Shown here one piece after another: positions 21,346 through 32,095 of a stretch of 64,000 nt of DNA. The notes below the pieces were generated by a model. That model worked only from the letters and a program-made list of their open reading frames with translations, made no database searches and was not told the DNA's origin. This stretch comes from Rhynchopus euleeides. Taxonomy: Eukaryota > Euglenozoa > Diplonemea > Diplonemida > Diplonemidae. The first letter of the stretch is position 1; the number at the start of each line of letters is the position of its first letter. Location: the NCBI GenBank assembly GCA_963210315.1, contig OY723243.1:1550001-1614000 (forward strand), read 5' to 3'. The position numbers and the translations under genes were made by a program.

Positions 21346-22758
21346 GGTCGCCACTGCCGATGCAACCAGCTTTCTTCTCTTTCGAGCAGGGTGCAGGGGG
21401 GTGAGGTAACGGGGATGTGTGTGTGGGGGGTTGGCATATATTATTTTTTGTTTCGAGCACCACAAAGTCTCGGGGTTGGTGTGTGGTATGGTGGTGGGGG
21501 GTGGGGGGGAGGTGGTGGTGGAGGGTGAGGTGGTTGGGTGGCGGTTCTGGTTACCGCCAGGAGTTTAAATACGGTTCCATCTCATGGTTGTGGCACATGC
21601 TCGCGAAAAGTACCCTTCTGGTTTATGCGATCCACGTCCGACCCGCTAGTGATACAGATTTGATGATGCCTCTGGCTTTGAACACCGACACCGAGAACCA
21701 ATGGCTCGAATAGGTCTGTCTTGCAGGGCTGGTCGTATTGGGGCAACGTTGCGTATCGTGCAATTTTAGCCTCTGCACAACGCGAACAATTGGGCCCAAT
21801 CCAACCCAGAAAAATATGTCCTCCGAGACGAGACGGGTGATGAATCTCTTCCTGGTATTTCATCCAATTTACTCCTCACCACCCTGGATTTCGGGCTGTT
21901 GGGCATAAAACCGGGCAGTATAAGCTGGCCCACAGGGGCAACAAAATGGAGAGGGGGTGGGTGGGCCAAGGCACTGGGAGCTGGTTGCCTATCCCACCCG
22001 TCACTCAGGGGTTTCGCTAGCACCGAAAACCGGTGCTTTGCACCAGGCCTGGGCGGGGAACGAGCCCTTTTTCCAGGTTTTTTGGGTCGGGGAACCAGGT
22101 TTTTTCTAAGAATTTTTACAAGGGGTTTTTTGCTCGCCCCCCCAGTTTCCAGGCGCGTGCCCGTCAGGCGGGACTTTTTCTCTGATTTCTCTCCGCGTCA
22201 TCATGTGACAGCTCTCGAGTGATGCCCAGAGATGCTTGCGGCAGAGAGTGCCCCTCATGCGCGATACAGCCGAAAATGAATGAGGATCATCTGGCACTCG
22301 TTCTCATCGGGGGTTGTGCTCCGCAGGGACTCAATACACCTTGGCACTCTCGCAGGGCTGGACATGCCAGCAGCTGGAGGACAGTTACAAAGCTGCCACT
22401 CCCCGACGCCACCCACCTGCTGGCCCCTTCAGGTCTGAAAGCCCAGCAGTGGTGCGCACCATATTCAGCGCAGTAGGGTGATCTCTCCGATTTTCCAAAA
22501 CTGCTGGTTTACTGGTTTGGGGAACGGTCGTCGGCAGACCGTTGAAATGCCCGTGTTAGCAAGGCACACTCACGTTTCAGGTAGCGTGTCGCGTGTCACG
22601 CATGTCGCGAACGCGGCAAGTGTACCTCCCAGGTGGGGAAGCCCGACCTCCTGTCCGATGTCAGTCAGGCTTCGAAGAAGCGCTTCATGGATGCGACGCT
22701 GACCTCCTACGCTGCACTGTACCCGGGGAAGTGAGATAGATGGACGGGCACACGCTAC
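21346..22758. other. Intergenic, no gene seen
   Basis: GT-rich tracts near 21416-21545 and short frames only. GGTGCTTTGCACC (22041-22053) is a palindrome that recurs in altered forms near 23291, 23309 and 23982. CTAAGAATTTTTACAAGGGG (22107) is inverted at ~23154-23173. Confidence 0.4.
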
Positions 22759-22818
22759 ATGGGGGGTCTGGGGGGCGGTGCCCCCCAGCCGCCGGAGGCC
22801 ACGGTAGCGAACATCTGT
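22759..22818. repeat. GC-rich hairpin repeat, copy 1
   Basis: GGGGGGCGGTGCCCCCC in a 55-60 bp unit ending CCGCCGGAGGCCACGGTAG. The same unit is at 22931-22982 and, inverted, at 23671-23728. The core can fold into a tight G/C stem. Confidence 0.75.
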
Positions 22819-22930
22819 TCGTGTGGGCGTACAGATTCTGTGCGAGTTGGCTGCGTCCTCAGAGGCGACTGGAGTGGTTGGACCCCGACTTGATGGGATT
22901 CGAAGGACTTGAGTACGAGACGTACGCCAC

Positions 22931-22982
22931 AGGGGGGTCTGGGGGGCGGAGCCCCCCAGCCGCCGGAGGCCACGGTAGTGAA
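22931..22982. repeat. GC-rich hairpin repeat, copy 2
   Basis: Same unit with core GGGGGGCGGAGCCCCCC and flank CCGCCGGAGGCCACGGTAG, direct orientation. Confidence 0.75.
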
Positions 22983-23330
22983 CGTCTGGCTCTCCAGTTG
23001 GCCAGCAAGGCGAACGGTACGTGGGACAGACTTCCCTTCCATCCTTGTGCGCGCCCTGTCGACTGGGGAAAACTTAGAAAAAGTTTTTTCCTCTGCGAAA
23101 CAACCTTAGAAAAAAATCCCCCTAACAAAATTCTTAGAAAAAAACTTTCTTTCCCCTTACAAAAATTCTTAGAAAAAAAGTTCAGAATCCTGAAAGTGGG
23201 GAACAAGCCCCCCAGTTAGGAACAGCCCTGCTTTGCACCAATTGTTTTTTTTTCTGGGGTTTTTTCGGTTTTTCGGAATGTGCAAAGCACCGCCCTTGGG
23301 AGCGGTGCAAAGCACCGTTTTTTTTTACTA

Positions 23331-23537
23331 GTTACGAGCGACGAAGCGTAGCGAAGTCGCGAAGTAACGAAGGAAATCGTACGACTGAAGCTTTGGATTA
23401 GCACCTCATGCCACTTCACAGGGCCTCAACACAGCCTTGAGACAGCAAGTGTGCGCTCAACAAAAAGTAGTCCGGAACTGTTCTCCCACAGTTGCTGGAC
23501 AGGGTGTCTATAATAAAGCGAAAGGAGTACGATTTTT
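23331..23537 (+). repeat. Dispersed repeat family A, copy 2
   Basis: About 207 bp. It is slightly more diverged than copies 1 and 3 (small indels near its middle) and follows a run of T and GGTGCAAAGCACCG. Confidence 0.85.
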
Positions 23538-23670
23538 TTCCCGATTTTTTTTTGGTGTCACCCAGGACCGGTGATCTCCTGCTGGTCGGGCTGCGAAACA
23601 GCGAAGCCTACTTACGAGCATCGCAAACCCGAGGGAATCCCGACTGCCCGAGACTGCAAGGAACAGATGT

Positions 23671-23728
23671 CCACTACCGTGGCCTCCGGCGGCTGGGGGG
23701 CTCCGCCCCCCAGACCCCCCTGTGCCGT
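23671..23728. repeat. GC-rich hairpin repeat, copy 3 (inverted)
   Basis: CTACCGTGGCCTCCGGCGG then GGGGGGCTCCGCCCCCC, the reverse complement of copies 1 and 2. Confidence 0.75.
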
Positions 23729-23737
23729 GTGCCTGTC

Positions 23738-24584
23738 TACGAGATCGCCACCACCTTGCGTGGATGCGACGGCAACATGTCGAGAAAGGGTCGTCGTTGG
23801 ACAAAACGACCCCGAAGCCATTCGAATCGGGGGTCAGTGGCACCCAGTGCCCATACACTCGTGTAGGTACACCGATGGTACACCGCGCTGCGGTGTACCA
23901 TCAGTGCACCTACACTACAGCACAGAGCGGAACGTGTGTTCGCGTGGTGCGCTCCCGATGGGGTAGGGATTTTTCGGTGCAAAGCACCACCGCGGAAATT
24001 TTTTTTTCCCCCCCTCTGATTTTCGGTTCGAAGAGCACCGCACCGATATTTTTACCGCCTGACCCCCCCGGTGCTAGCGAAAACCCTGCCCGTCACCTCG
24101 GGTCAGTTTTTTTTGTTTTGCCGAAGCAGCCTGAAAAATTGAACCAAGGCTGGGGGGGGGGGGTGTGTGGTCTTGCTCACAGCCAGGATTCCTTGAAGAA
24201 GCTGCCCAGCTGGGGACAGAGCGCCTTGGTATTTAGGGGTGTGCCCCGAAATCATCACAGGGTGAAGGTGCCGTCCATCATACACCGTGATATCCCGAGC
24301 ACAATACAAAATAGCCTTCTGGCATCACTGTGCATGACACTACCATCGCTCTACGTCTACGCCATGATTAAGGTTGTCGACACCAAAAGCGGGCCGGTTT
24401 CATATGGTGTGGACCCTCGGGGCCACTCTGCGATGCCAGCATGCTATCCCAAGCCGCAATACGACACCAAAAAAAAATGGTGATTCAGAAACAAACATGC
24501 TATTCTGGGTACATGAGCCAGTTCGCTTCTACATTTTTATCTACAAACATCCCCCCCCCCCCCCCCCCTAGGCATGGGCCCCCA
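23738..24584. other. Intergenic, no gene seen
   Basis: Low complexity with a 19-base C run at about 24551-24569, and GGTACACCG...CGGTGTACC (23869-23900), a short inverted repeat. A 253-codon + frame (23722-24483) crosses hairpin repeat 3 and has no domain, so I do not call it. Confidence 0.4.
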
Positions 24585-24770
24585 AACATATTTTTCATAA
24601 ACATATAATTTTGCCAAAAATATGTTTCATTTTCGCATAAAAAAATATTTTTATATTTTTCGAAAATATTTCCAAAATATTTTTATATTTTGGAAATATT
24701 TTGAAAATATTTCGAAAATATTTTTATATTTCGGAAATATTTTGAAAATATTCCATGGAGGATCCTTGAA
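24585..24770. repeat. AT-rich self-complementary tract
   Basis: Alternating AAAATATTT and TTTATATTTT units that can pair with each other, next to the left end of the retroelement. A smaller similar patch is at 30665-30720. Confidence 0.6.
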
Positions 24771-24826
24771 ATCGGTAGTGGACAGTAGCGGACAGGGCGG
24801 ACATTTCCTTGTGGAAAAAGTGCCCG

Positions 24827-25057
24827 AAAACTAATGCAACCGAGTGAATCTCAAGAGAGAAGGTAGCAACGACAGTTTGTGTTCTTCGAACGCAGAACAC
24901 CCCACCAGCCTGCCGGGCGTGTGAAGTGTTCGCAAGGATCCGCACGGTGAAAAGTTTCCTGAGTTGGCTACGCCGAACTTACAAAAACTAATGCAACCGA
25001 GTGAATCTCAAGAGAGAAGGTAGCAACGACAGTTTGTGTTCTTCGAACGCAGAACAC
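24827..25057. repeat. Left split direct repeats (A-B-A) of the YR element
   Basis: Block A ACTAATGCAACCGAGTGAAT... occurs twice, around block B CCCACCAGCCTGCCGGGCGT...; B recurs at the right end of the element (29182-29267). Confidence 0.85.
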
Positions 25058-28000
25058 CTCTGGGTTCCCTCTTAGGGACTAGACTCCCCCCCCCCCCTTT
25101 CACCATAACGTGAAAGAGAAAACACACCCAATCCCTGGTAGGTCGAGGTGGACTTCCTCTAGACACATGACCAGGTATCATCATCATGATAAAAACGGTG
25201 CGTTGGGGTCGGAAAAAACCGTTCGGAGTTCACGAATGCGTGGGACTCGGTGTTCCCCTCTGCTGTGGGAGGTGATCCTGATTGGTCACTCTCCACCACA
25301 GGCAAACTGACTCTACGATCCGGATTCCCTTCTTTCTACCGGCTTGCGTATCTGCGTCGAACACACATTTGCATCCCTCATGACGTCTTGCAGCAAGTCC
25401 GGGAGGATGATAATAGGGGGGGACAACGAACGCCCTGTGTCGATGGGAGCCACGCAACCACGTGTATATTTGTCCGCTCGCTGGCAATCCGTGTTGACCC
25501 ACTCCACCGACACGGAGCACTCTGCAGCCTCACACAAACGAAAAATGTAACTCAGCATACTGTTTGCGAGTGTATTCTTCGAGTGGGTGGCTTTGATGCT
25601 CGCCACCACAGCCGCGTTGTCTACCATGAACTTTATGTCATGACGCGGGTAGGACGATGTGCACCAAACCACCCCTGCCACGACTGCTAAAAGTTCTTTG
25701 ATATAAATATGCATGGACGAGGTGCACCCCCCAAACGAGTCCTGCAACACGGTGTCTGGAGATAGAACTGCCCAAGAGTGCGATGACGCATCCGTCCACA
25801 ACAGAATCGGGGAGCGGACCGGTTTTTTGTATACCCACTCGTTCCGCAGGATTTCCTGTCGCGCAGAGATCAGAGTATCCACTTCAGACGACGACAGCTC
25901 GACCCGAGAGTCCCATCTGCTCTTTTCCGCCCCCACTGTCGTCGACACCCTCCTGGACAAGTTCAGCACACACGATGACCAGCACAAAGGGCGCTGTGAA
26001 GCAAAAAGAAACCAGATAATCCCGCCGCACAGCACTGCCACATCTCTCGCACACACGCGCTTCAAATCCACATCTACCCATTGCTGGGCTGTGGTGTATT
26101 TTTTAACCCACGCCGGGTCTAGGCGGTAGCGGGAGAGCTGGAGTTGGAATTCCAGACCCACAGCCGTAAACGACTGGCGGGCCTCCCCGTAGCCTTCGCC
26201 CGGCTTGAGCTTGAGGTTCACCCACCTGCAGCGCTCCGAGAAACTGGCATGCTTTGCACGGGCTTCCTCCTCCGACGAACCCAATACCAAAAAATTATCC
26301 ACCCAGACTTCCCCCTCAGATTCCGGGAGCAGCGCCCGACCCGCCTGCTGGGCGATGCACGGGGCCCAACTCCACCCCATTGGGAGGACTCTGAGGACGA
26401 ACGTGTGGAAATCATTTCTTTTTGAGGCGAATCTTAAACCAAAAAAAGAGGCAACCTGGGGAGAGACCCCGTATTGGTAGAAACAGCTTAAAGCATCCTC
26501 CTGGATGCACCACTTTGCCCCCAGAATCCTCGCCACGAACACTTGCAAAAGAGATAGACCCATCGGGGGGGGTCTCAACATGAGGTTGTTCAATTTTACC
26601 CCATTCACCACTAACCTGGAGTCCACCCCCGATGACTTGGGCACTGTGAATGCGCCCAGCACAACTTTTACTGGGAAAGGAGGGGAGAATATCACACCAC
26701 ACTTTAAAAGAGGTTTTTTGTGTTTAAGCATGTGCCTCGAGACTGCCCTTCTCAGGGACTCGTCCTCCATATCCACGCCCTCCCTGAAGTTGCACCGAAA
26801 CGTAGTCGGGCATGTTAACATTTTAAAAAGAAACGGAAGGATGGGGGGACACGCAGGGAGTACAAGAAAGTTCTCCAGTATCACCCGAGACGAGGAGATG
26901 GGGGCCAGCGGCAGGCGGCAAACCTTCACCCGCGGCAGGGACCTGCGAAGCGCCCCCGGTGTAGAGGACGTGGACTCACTTTGGACCACGTTTCCCTCGT
27001 ACGCCGGAAAAAAATCGGGCCCGAAATCATCCGGGGGGTCGTACCGCACTCCCCAACCCTTCACTCGAGACCCTCCGCCAGCATGGCCGAGAGGGCTAGG
27101 GACTCCCGCGCCGCCGGGAGATCCTCCAGAGGAAGATAGTGCAACAGACTCGCCACACTGGAGTGGCGAGAGATGCACAGGAGCTTCTCCAGAGAGACCC
27201 CCCGGCGGAAGAGGTCCACCAGCGCCCCCCGCCGGACGGAGTGGACCGACAGGGAGGGGTTCACGCGTTTGATAACGCGGGCGAACAACCCGTGGGGGAA
27301 AGGGAACAGGCGGCTTCCGTTTGTGGGGTCGGGGGGGGCCAGCATCTGCAACATCTGCCGGGAGGCAGCAGGCAGAGCCAACAATGTCCCGACCCTCCTG
27401 AAAAGGGTCGGACTTCGTCCCCGACCAATCCACCACAAGTTCCTGGCCGCGGAAGCGGACCCTGTCCCAACGCAACGCCCGGACATCCCCTCCCCTTGCC
27501 GCCCCCACCCACATCACCTCGAAGGCGAGGGCAACCAAACAGGACGGTGCCGCTGCCACGCAGGCCTGCAACTCCACCCAGGACATGGGGGGGGCCTGCT
27601 TCTGGGGGCGCTTCGCGCCCAGGCGACGAAACGACCTCTCCAGGTCCTGCAACATGGGGGGTGTATCTTGGGGGAGGAGACCCGACCGCTTCAGAGAGGC
27701 CTTCAGCGCCTGCAGGTACTGCAGTCCCGATGACACCGATAGGCCCCCCTCCATCTTTAAACCCAAAAATAGGCAGATGAGGGTGGCGATCGGGTGTCCC
27801 CCTCCCTTCTCCTCCTCCCAACCTGCTTTGAAAAGCAGGAACTGGCGGCCCACGGAAGTGTAGCTCGACCATGTGGAGGGGGCCAGGGCCCCAGCCAGCA
27901 GAGACTTCGCTCTCTGCTCCACGCGCTCCGTCAAAGAAGGGGTTAGGGGGGGGAGCTCCCAACGTGGCCTCCCCCTCACTTGTCCCCTTCCCTCCCCCCC

Positions 28001-29267
28001 TTGTTCTGGGACCGGGACCTGTTGGGGCGGTGTCGGGAGGGTGGCTTGCGCGGGGGCTGGGAGGGTGGGGCCGAGTGTGTACGAGAAGAGGGGGGGGGGG
28101 GGTGCCCCTGGTGAGGCCGTCGGCCGTCCGCGAAAGCCCGGTCGCCGGACCGAAAAAGGTCGGTCGACTCCCGGGACCCGCACATGGCCTCCTCCGCCCG
28201 GGTGGCTCCCGCCCAGTCCCCGGAAGAAAGCCCCAGCGAAAGGGCGCGAAGGCGGCCGAGGTGGAGGCGGGCGTGGTAAACCCTGTCCGCCTCCACCTCC
28301 GCCTGGGTGCGCCGCGCTCCCGCCACGCACACCAGGTACTCCAGGTGGCGGAAGGCGGCGCGCATCTCGCCCCGCATCGCTGGCCCCGCCCCCCCCACCC
28401 CCGCAAATTCCTCCCGCAAAGCCAACAAGACATGCGCTTTTTCCCCCCGACCCATCTCGGCCCACTGAGATGGGTCGAGGGCAGCCGACCCCCCCCCCCC
28501 GAGGAGTTCTGGAGCTGTTAGAGGGCCAGGGGGGGCGGCCTCCGGGAGGAGGGGGTGTAGTGTAGGGGGAGTGATGGGGGCAGGGAAAACACCCAGCTGC
28601 GGCATCATCGCGGCGGCCACCGCAGCAGCGAGATCTCCCGGCGCAATCCCGGGCACCACAGCAGCCACAGCGGCAGCAACAGCGGCATGGTCAGCGGCGG
28701 GGGCGGCGGCGACCACCGCGGCGGCGACGGCTGCCGGGTCTGCTGGCTTCGGCACGGGCGCGGGCACGGGCTCGGGCTCGGGCGCGGGCGCGGGCGCGAC
28801 TTCGACCGGGGCGGCCGGTGCCGCTGTCACGGTAGCCTGCTGCCCCCGCCCCCCCAGCGAGCCCTCGACCAGCTGGGCCAGCCGCCCCAACTGCCCCTCC
28901 AGGCGCGCGGTGGCCGCCTTCACCTCCGCGGCCACCGACGCCTGGAGGGCCTCCGCGGCCTCGGCCCTCCGGCGCTTCGTCGCCGACCCCCGAGGGGAGC
29001 CGGCGGCCCCCGCGTCCTCCTCCTCGCGCTTGTCCTCCTCCTCGTCCTCCTTCTCGCGTTTGTTGTTGCGCTTGGTGCCGCCCATGTTGCACCCCGGGGT
29101 GTGTAACGGGGGAGGGTTGGGAAATGGGTGAGTGGGGTGTGTCGGAGCAACGACAGCCGAATTTCTTCGAACGCAGAACACCCCACCAGCCTGCCGGGCG
29201 TGTGAAGTGTTCGCAAGGATCCGCACGGTGAAAAGTTTCCTGAGTTGGCTACGCCGAACTTACAAAA
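24827..29267 (-). mobile_element. Tyrosine-recombinase retrotransposon (DIRS order, VIPER/TATE/PAT-like), fossil
   Basis: Minus strand order: a gag-like frame (27976-29085; charged N-terminus then Ala/Pro-rich), a tyrosine-recombinase region (~27070-27960), reverse transcriptase (~26150-26800) and RNase H (~25490-25810). The ends are split direct repeats, not LTRs. At the left, block A (24827-24900), block B (24901-24986) and A again (24984-25057); at the right, a short degenerate A (29147-29181) and B (29182-29267). This arrangement is typical of PAT/Ngaro/VIPER-type elements. The two B blocks look identical over ~86 bp, so the insertion is young. It looks nearly whole, with about one or two breaks. 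It is antisense to the host genes and lies against a family C repeat. Confidence 0.85.
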
Positions 29268-29269
29268 AA

Positions 29270-29460
29270 AAAAATTCGAAAAGGTCCCCCTTACAGAATT
29301 AGCCTTTTTTCAAAAAATCGGAAAATTTCGGACCGCAATTTGTACCCAAGAAAGTGCCGAATTTTCGGACTTGGTCCGATTTGAACGATTTCCGTGCCTC
29401 TTGCAACCCCCATGAGGGGGGGGCTGCTGTTTCGGGTTCTTCCGGTGGCACATGCTGGGG
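29270..29460 (-). repeat. LINE 3' tail, second copy
   Basis: On the minus strand it carries the same ending as 8672-9037: an AAATCGTTC unit after CACGG. An A-rich junction with the YR element precedes it. Confidence 0.45.
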
Positions 29461-29655
29461 TGTCAGGACAGGGAATCCTGCTCGCTGTACCCGGTGATCC
29501 CTGACGCAGCCAGGAAGTGGAGAGCCTTGGAACCCTGGTTGAGGCCTGTAACACCCGGCCTTCCTGCCACTTGTGGCATTGTGGAGTGGAGGTGGTTATG
29601 GAGAAGGTTCTCTCTCCGTCCGGTCAAGCACAACCGTCCTCTCCAGCCAGGGGTC
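29461..29655 (-). pseudogene. Decayed LINE C-terminal remnant
   Basis: A 64-codon minus frame ends FLAASGITGYSEQDSLS, matching the end of the LINE at 9038 (YLAEAGVTEHSEKDYLIS), with a similar upstream Leu/His-rich stretch. It is shorter and more diverged than the 9-kb copy, so it is older. Confidence 0.6.
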
Positions 29656-29799
29656 ATCTACTTTCCAAACAAGGGCCAGGAACATGCTCAAACAAACGAA
29701 TTGATCAGAAAATCTGGCTTGCCGTGGAATCATTGAGCAAAATTTGGGGAGTGATTGGTGCCCCATTGCTGCATATGACATGTCCATTTTTGACGATTT

Positions 29800-30235
29800 T
29801 TGGGCAGAATTTGGTGCGTGGGACCTTTCGATTTTCATGAATTTTTCGGAATTTCGTGGGGACCGGTACCCCATTTGAGGGCCAAAAATCTCATTTCCGA
29901 GGCCTGGGAATGGTCGCAGTGGCCTCAGATGTCCAAAAACGTTCAATTAACCTCTCCTCGAAAAAAAATTCGAAAGGTCCCCCCTACTGGCACCCCGGAT
30001 TAGGACATGTCTCTGGGGGTGTCCGGGGGCATTTTTGGCCCATTTTTGGCTGGGGAAAATGGGCCATTTTTCACGATTTTTTCGGTTTTTTGTCCGGACC
30101 GGCACCGCATTTGAGGGGCCAAAATCTGATTTCCGAGGCCCGGGAATGGTCGCAGTGGCTTCATTTGGCCAAAAACGTTCAATTTACCCTTCTCCAAAAA
30201 AAATTCGAAAGGGTCCCCCTACAAATCGCCGGTCT
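29800..30235 (+). repeat. Dispersed repeat family C, two direct copies
   Basis: 29800-29990 and ~30035-30235 share CATTTGAGGG...CCAAAA, CGCAGTGG and AAAAACGTTCAATT, then AAAAAAATTCGAAAGG and CCCCC. They are about 75-80 percent alike by eye. An inverted copy is at 31395-31560, and a terminal fragment lies near 37268-37305. Confidence 0.65.
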
Positions 30236-30309
30236 TAGGAGCAAAAAATTTGGGCACCCAGATTTCAAAAATTTTCAAACTATTTTCTGGACCAAAAATG
30301 TTTCAAACT

Positions 30310-30620
30310 ATTGAGGTCCTGGCCGGACATGTCCGGGGGGGGGGTCAATATTGGATTTCCCGAATTTCCGGGTCCGGACATGTCCGCCCGGACATCCGGA
30401 CACCAGAAAATGTCCGCCCGGACATGTCCGCCCTGTCCGGGGCGGACATTTCTGGATGTCCGGATGTCCGGGCGGACATGTCCGGGCGGGAAATTCGGGA
30501 AATGTCCGGGGGGGGGGGGGGGGGGGGTCAAAATTGGACCCGGACATCCGGACACCCGGATTTCCGGGTCCGGGCATGTCCGCCCTGTCCGCCCTGAAAT
30601 CGCCTAAGGGGCCGGGGGAA
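30310..30620. repeat. GGACATGTCC palindromic microsatellite
   Basis: About 20 interleaved units of GGACATGTCC, GGGCGGACATG and CATCCGGA, plus a long G run near 30509-30527. The units are self-complementary, so the tract can form many small hairpins. Confidence 0.75.
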
Positions 30621-30718
30621 ATCCAGGAAATTCGGGAAATCCAGGAATATGAAGAATCCTCCCAAACATAAAAAAATATGTTGAAAATATTCCAAACATA
30701 AAAAAATATTTTCAAAAA

Positions 30719-31051
30719 TACCGTATACGTAAATATTTTGGAACGTAAATATTATGGAACGTAAATATTTTGGAACGCTGGTGGGTTGGCGTTCCAGATT
30801 TTTTTCGTTCCATAATATTTACAGGGCTTTCTGCGACTCGGGGACTTGGACCAGGTGATCGGACGGCATACAGAGTCCCTGACGGGACCTACTCGTGCAC
30901 TTTTCGCGCGATTCCTGACGCAAGCCGTCCTCACCACCGAGTCCCCAACTGGCCCTGTAAATATTATGGAACGTAAATATTATGGAACGGACCGGCCAAA
31001 AATGGGCCCGTTCCATAATATTTACGTTCCATAATATTTACGTATACGGTA
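30719..31051 (+). mobile_element. MITE-like element, copy 1 (left arm of an inverted dimer)
   Basis: About 333 bp with inverted ends CGTATACGTAAATATT-TGGAACG (the unit TAAATATTNTGGAACG is repeated) and an interior from ACAGGGCTTTCTGCGACTCG to TTGGGGACTCGG's complement. It is joined head to head with copy 2 through a 6-bp spacer, and copy 3 is at 35262-35604. It has no transposase, and frames are open in several registers only because of composition. Confidence 0.85.
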
Positions 31052-31058
31052 TATAAAT

Positions 31059-31372
31059 ACCGTATACGTAAATATTATGGAACGTAAATATTATGGAACG
31101 GGCCCATTTTTGGCCGGTCCGTTCCATAATATTTACGTTCCAAAATATTTACAGGGCCAGTTGGGGACTCGGTGGTGAGGACGGCTTGCGTCAGGAATCG
31201 CACGAAAAGTGCACGAGTAGGTCCCGTCAGGGACTCTGTACGCCGTCCGATCACCTGGTCCAAGTCCCCGAGTCGCAGAAAGCCCTGTAAATATTATGGA
31301 ACGAAAAAAATCTGGAACGCCAACCCACCAGCGTTCCATAATATTTACGTTCCAAAATATTTACGTATACGG
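31059..31372 (-). mobile_element. MITE-like element, copy 2 (right arm of the inverted dimer)
   Basis: The reverse complement of copy 1 at more than ~97 percent by eye, giving a ~650-bp near-perfect palindrome (30719-31372). Either a second copy inserted next to the first, or one duplicated in inverted orientation. Confidence 0.85.
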
Positions 31373-31394
31373 AATGTTGGAAAAAACTTCCTAA

Positions 31395-31914
31395 TCCGGC
31401 GATTTATAGGGGGACCCTTTTCGAATTTTTTTTTGGGGGAGGGGTAAATTGAACGTTTTTGGCCATTTGAAGCCACTGCGAGCATTCCCGGGCCTCGGAA
31501 ATCAGATTTTTGCCCCTGAAATGCGGTACCGGTCCGGACGAAAATCCGAAAAATTCGCGCCAAAAAATGACCCCCGAAGCTGCGGTCTGGGTCCAAAGGA
31601 TTTGTGCCAAGGGCCGTTATGGACACCCCGTAAACCCTTCTGGGACCAAAAAGTGCACGAAAGGGGTAAAAACGGCCTAATTCGTTGATTTGTTGCATTT
31701 CCCAGCCAAAAATCGATTTTTTGGCTTGGCGAGTAGTTGGCGAAAATCGCGAAAAATCCCAAAAATATCGATTTTTCACAGAGGCCCAAAAACGTGTTCC
31801 TGGGTGGAAAATGGGCCCAAAAACCGGGTTCTGGCCATTTCTGGGTGGTTTTTCGGGGTTTCCAGACAATGTTCGCCATTTTTCTGCCCGAAACCCCAGC
31901 CTGCTTGCATACAC
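31395..31914 (-). repeat. Dispersed repeat family C, inverted copy with extra flank
   Basis: 31395-31560 is the reverse complement of the family C copies at 29800-30235. The AT-rich sequence to 31914 may be more of the same element. An open 189-codon minus frame here is not supported by any motif. Confidence 0.55.
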
Positions 31915-32090
31915 GATAAGTCGAATAAATTAGACACACATAACCAGAAGAGCAACATCATCATGTTCGTGAGAATGTCACCCCCCAAGCGGAGGCCGAG
32001 GGGGGGGGGGGTGACATTCTCTCGGGGTACCCTAGGTAAGTCTAATAAACTAGACATAACCAGAAGACCAACATCATCATGTTCGTGCTA
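31915..32090. repeat. Direct repeats flanking a G/C stem-loop
   Basis: A ~55-bp unit (AATAAATTAGACA...CATAACCAGAAGA...ACATCATCATGTTCGTG) occurs at ~31915-31970 and ~32034-32090. Between them GAGAATGTCACCCCCC (31970-31985) is inverted as GGGGGGTGACATTCTC, a ~19-bp stem with a short loop. Confidence 0.7.
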
Positions 32091-32095
32091 GCACT

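Noticed and set aside
23722-24483. 253-codon + frame
   Set aside because: It runs through a hairpin repeat and homopolymers with no domain.
30770-31339. Several 60-68 codon frames in the MITE-like copies
   Set aside because: Open on both strands and in more than one frame, with no motif; caused by element composition.
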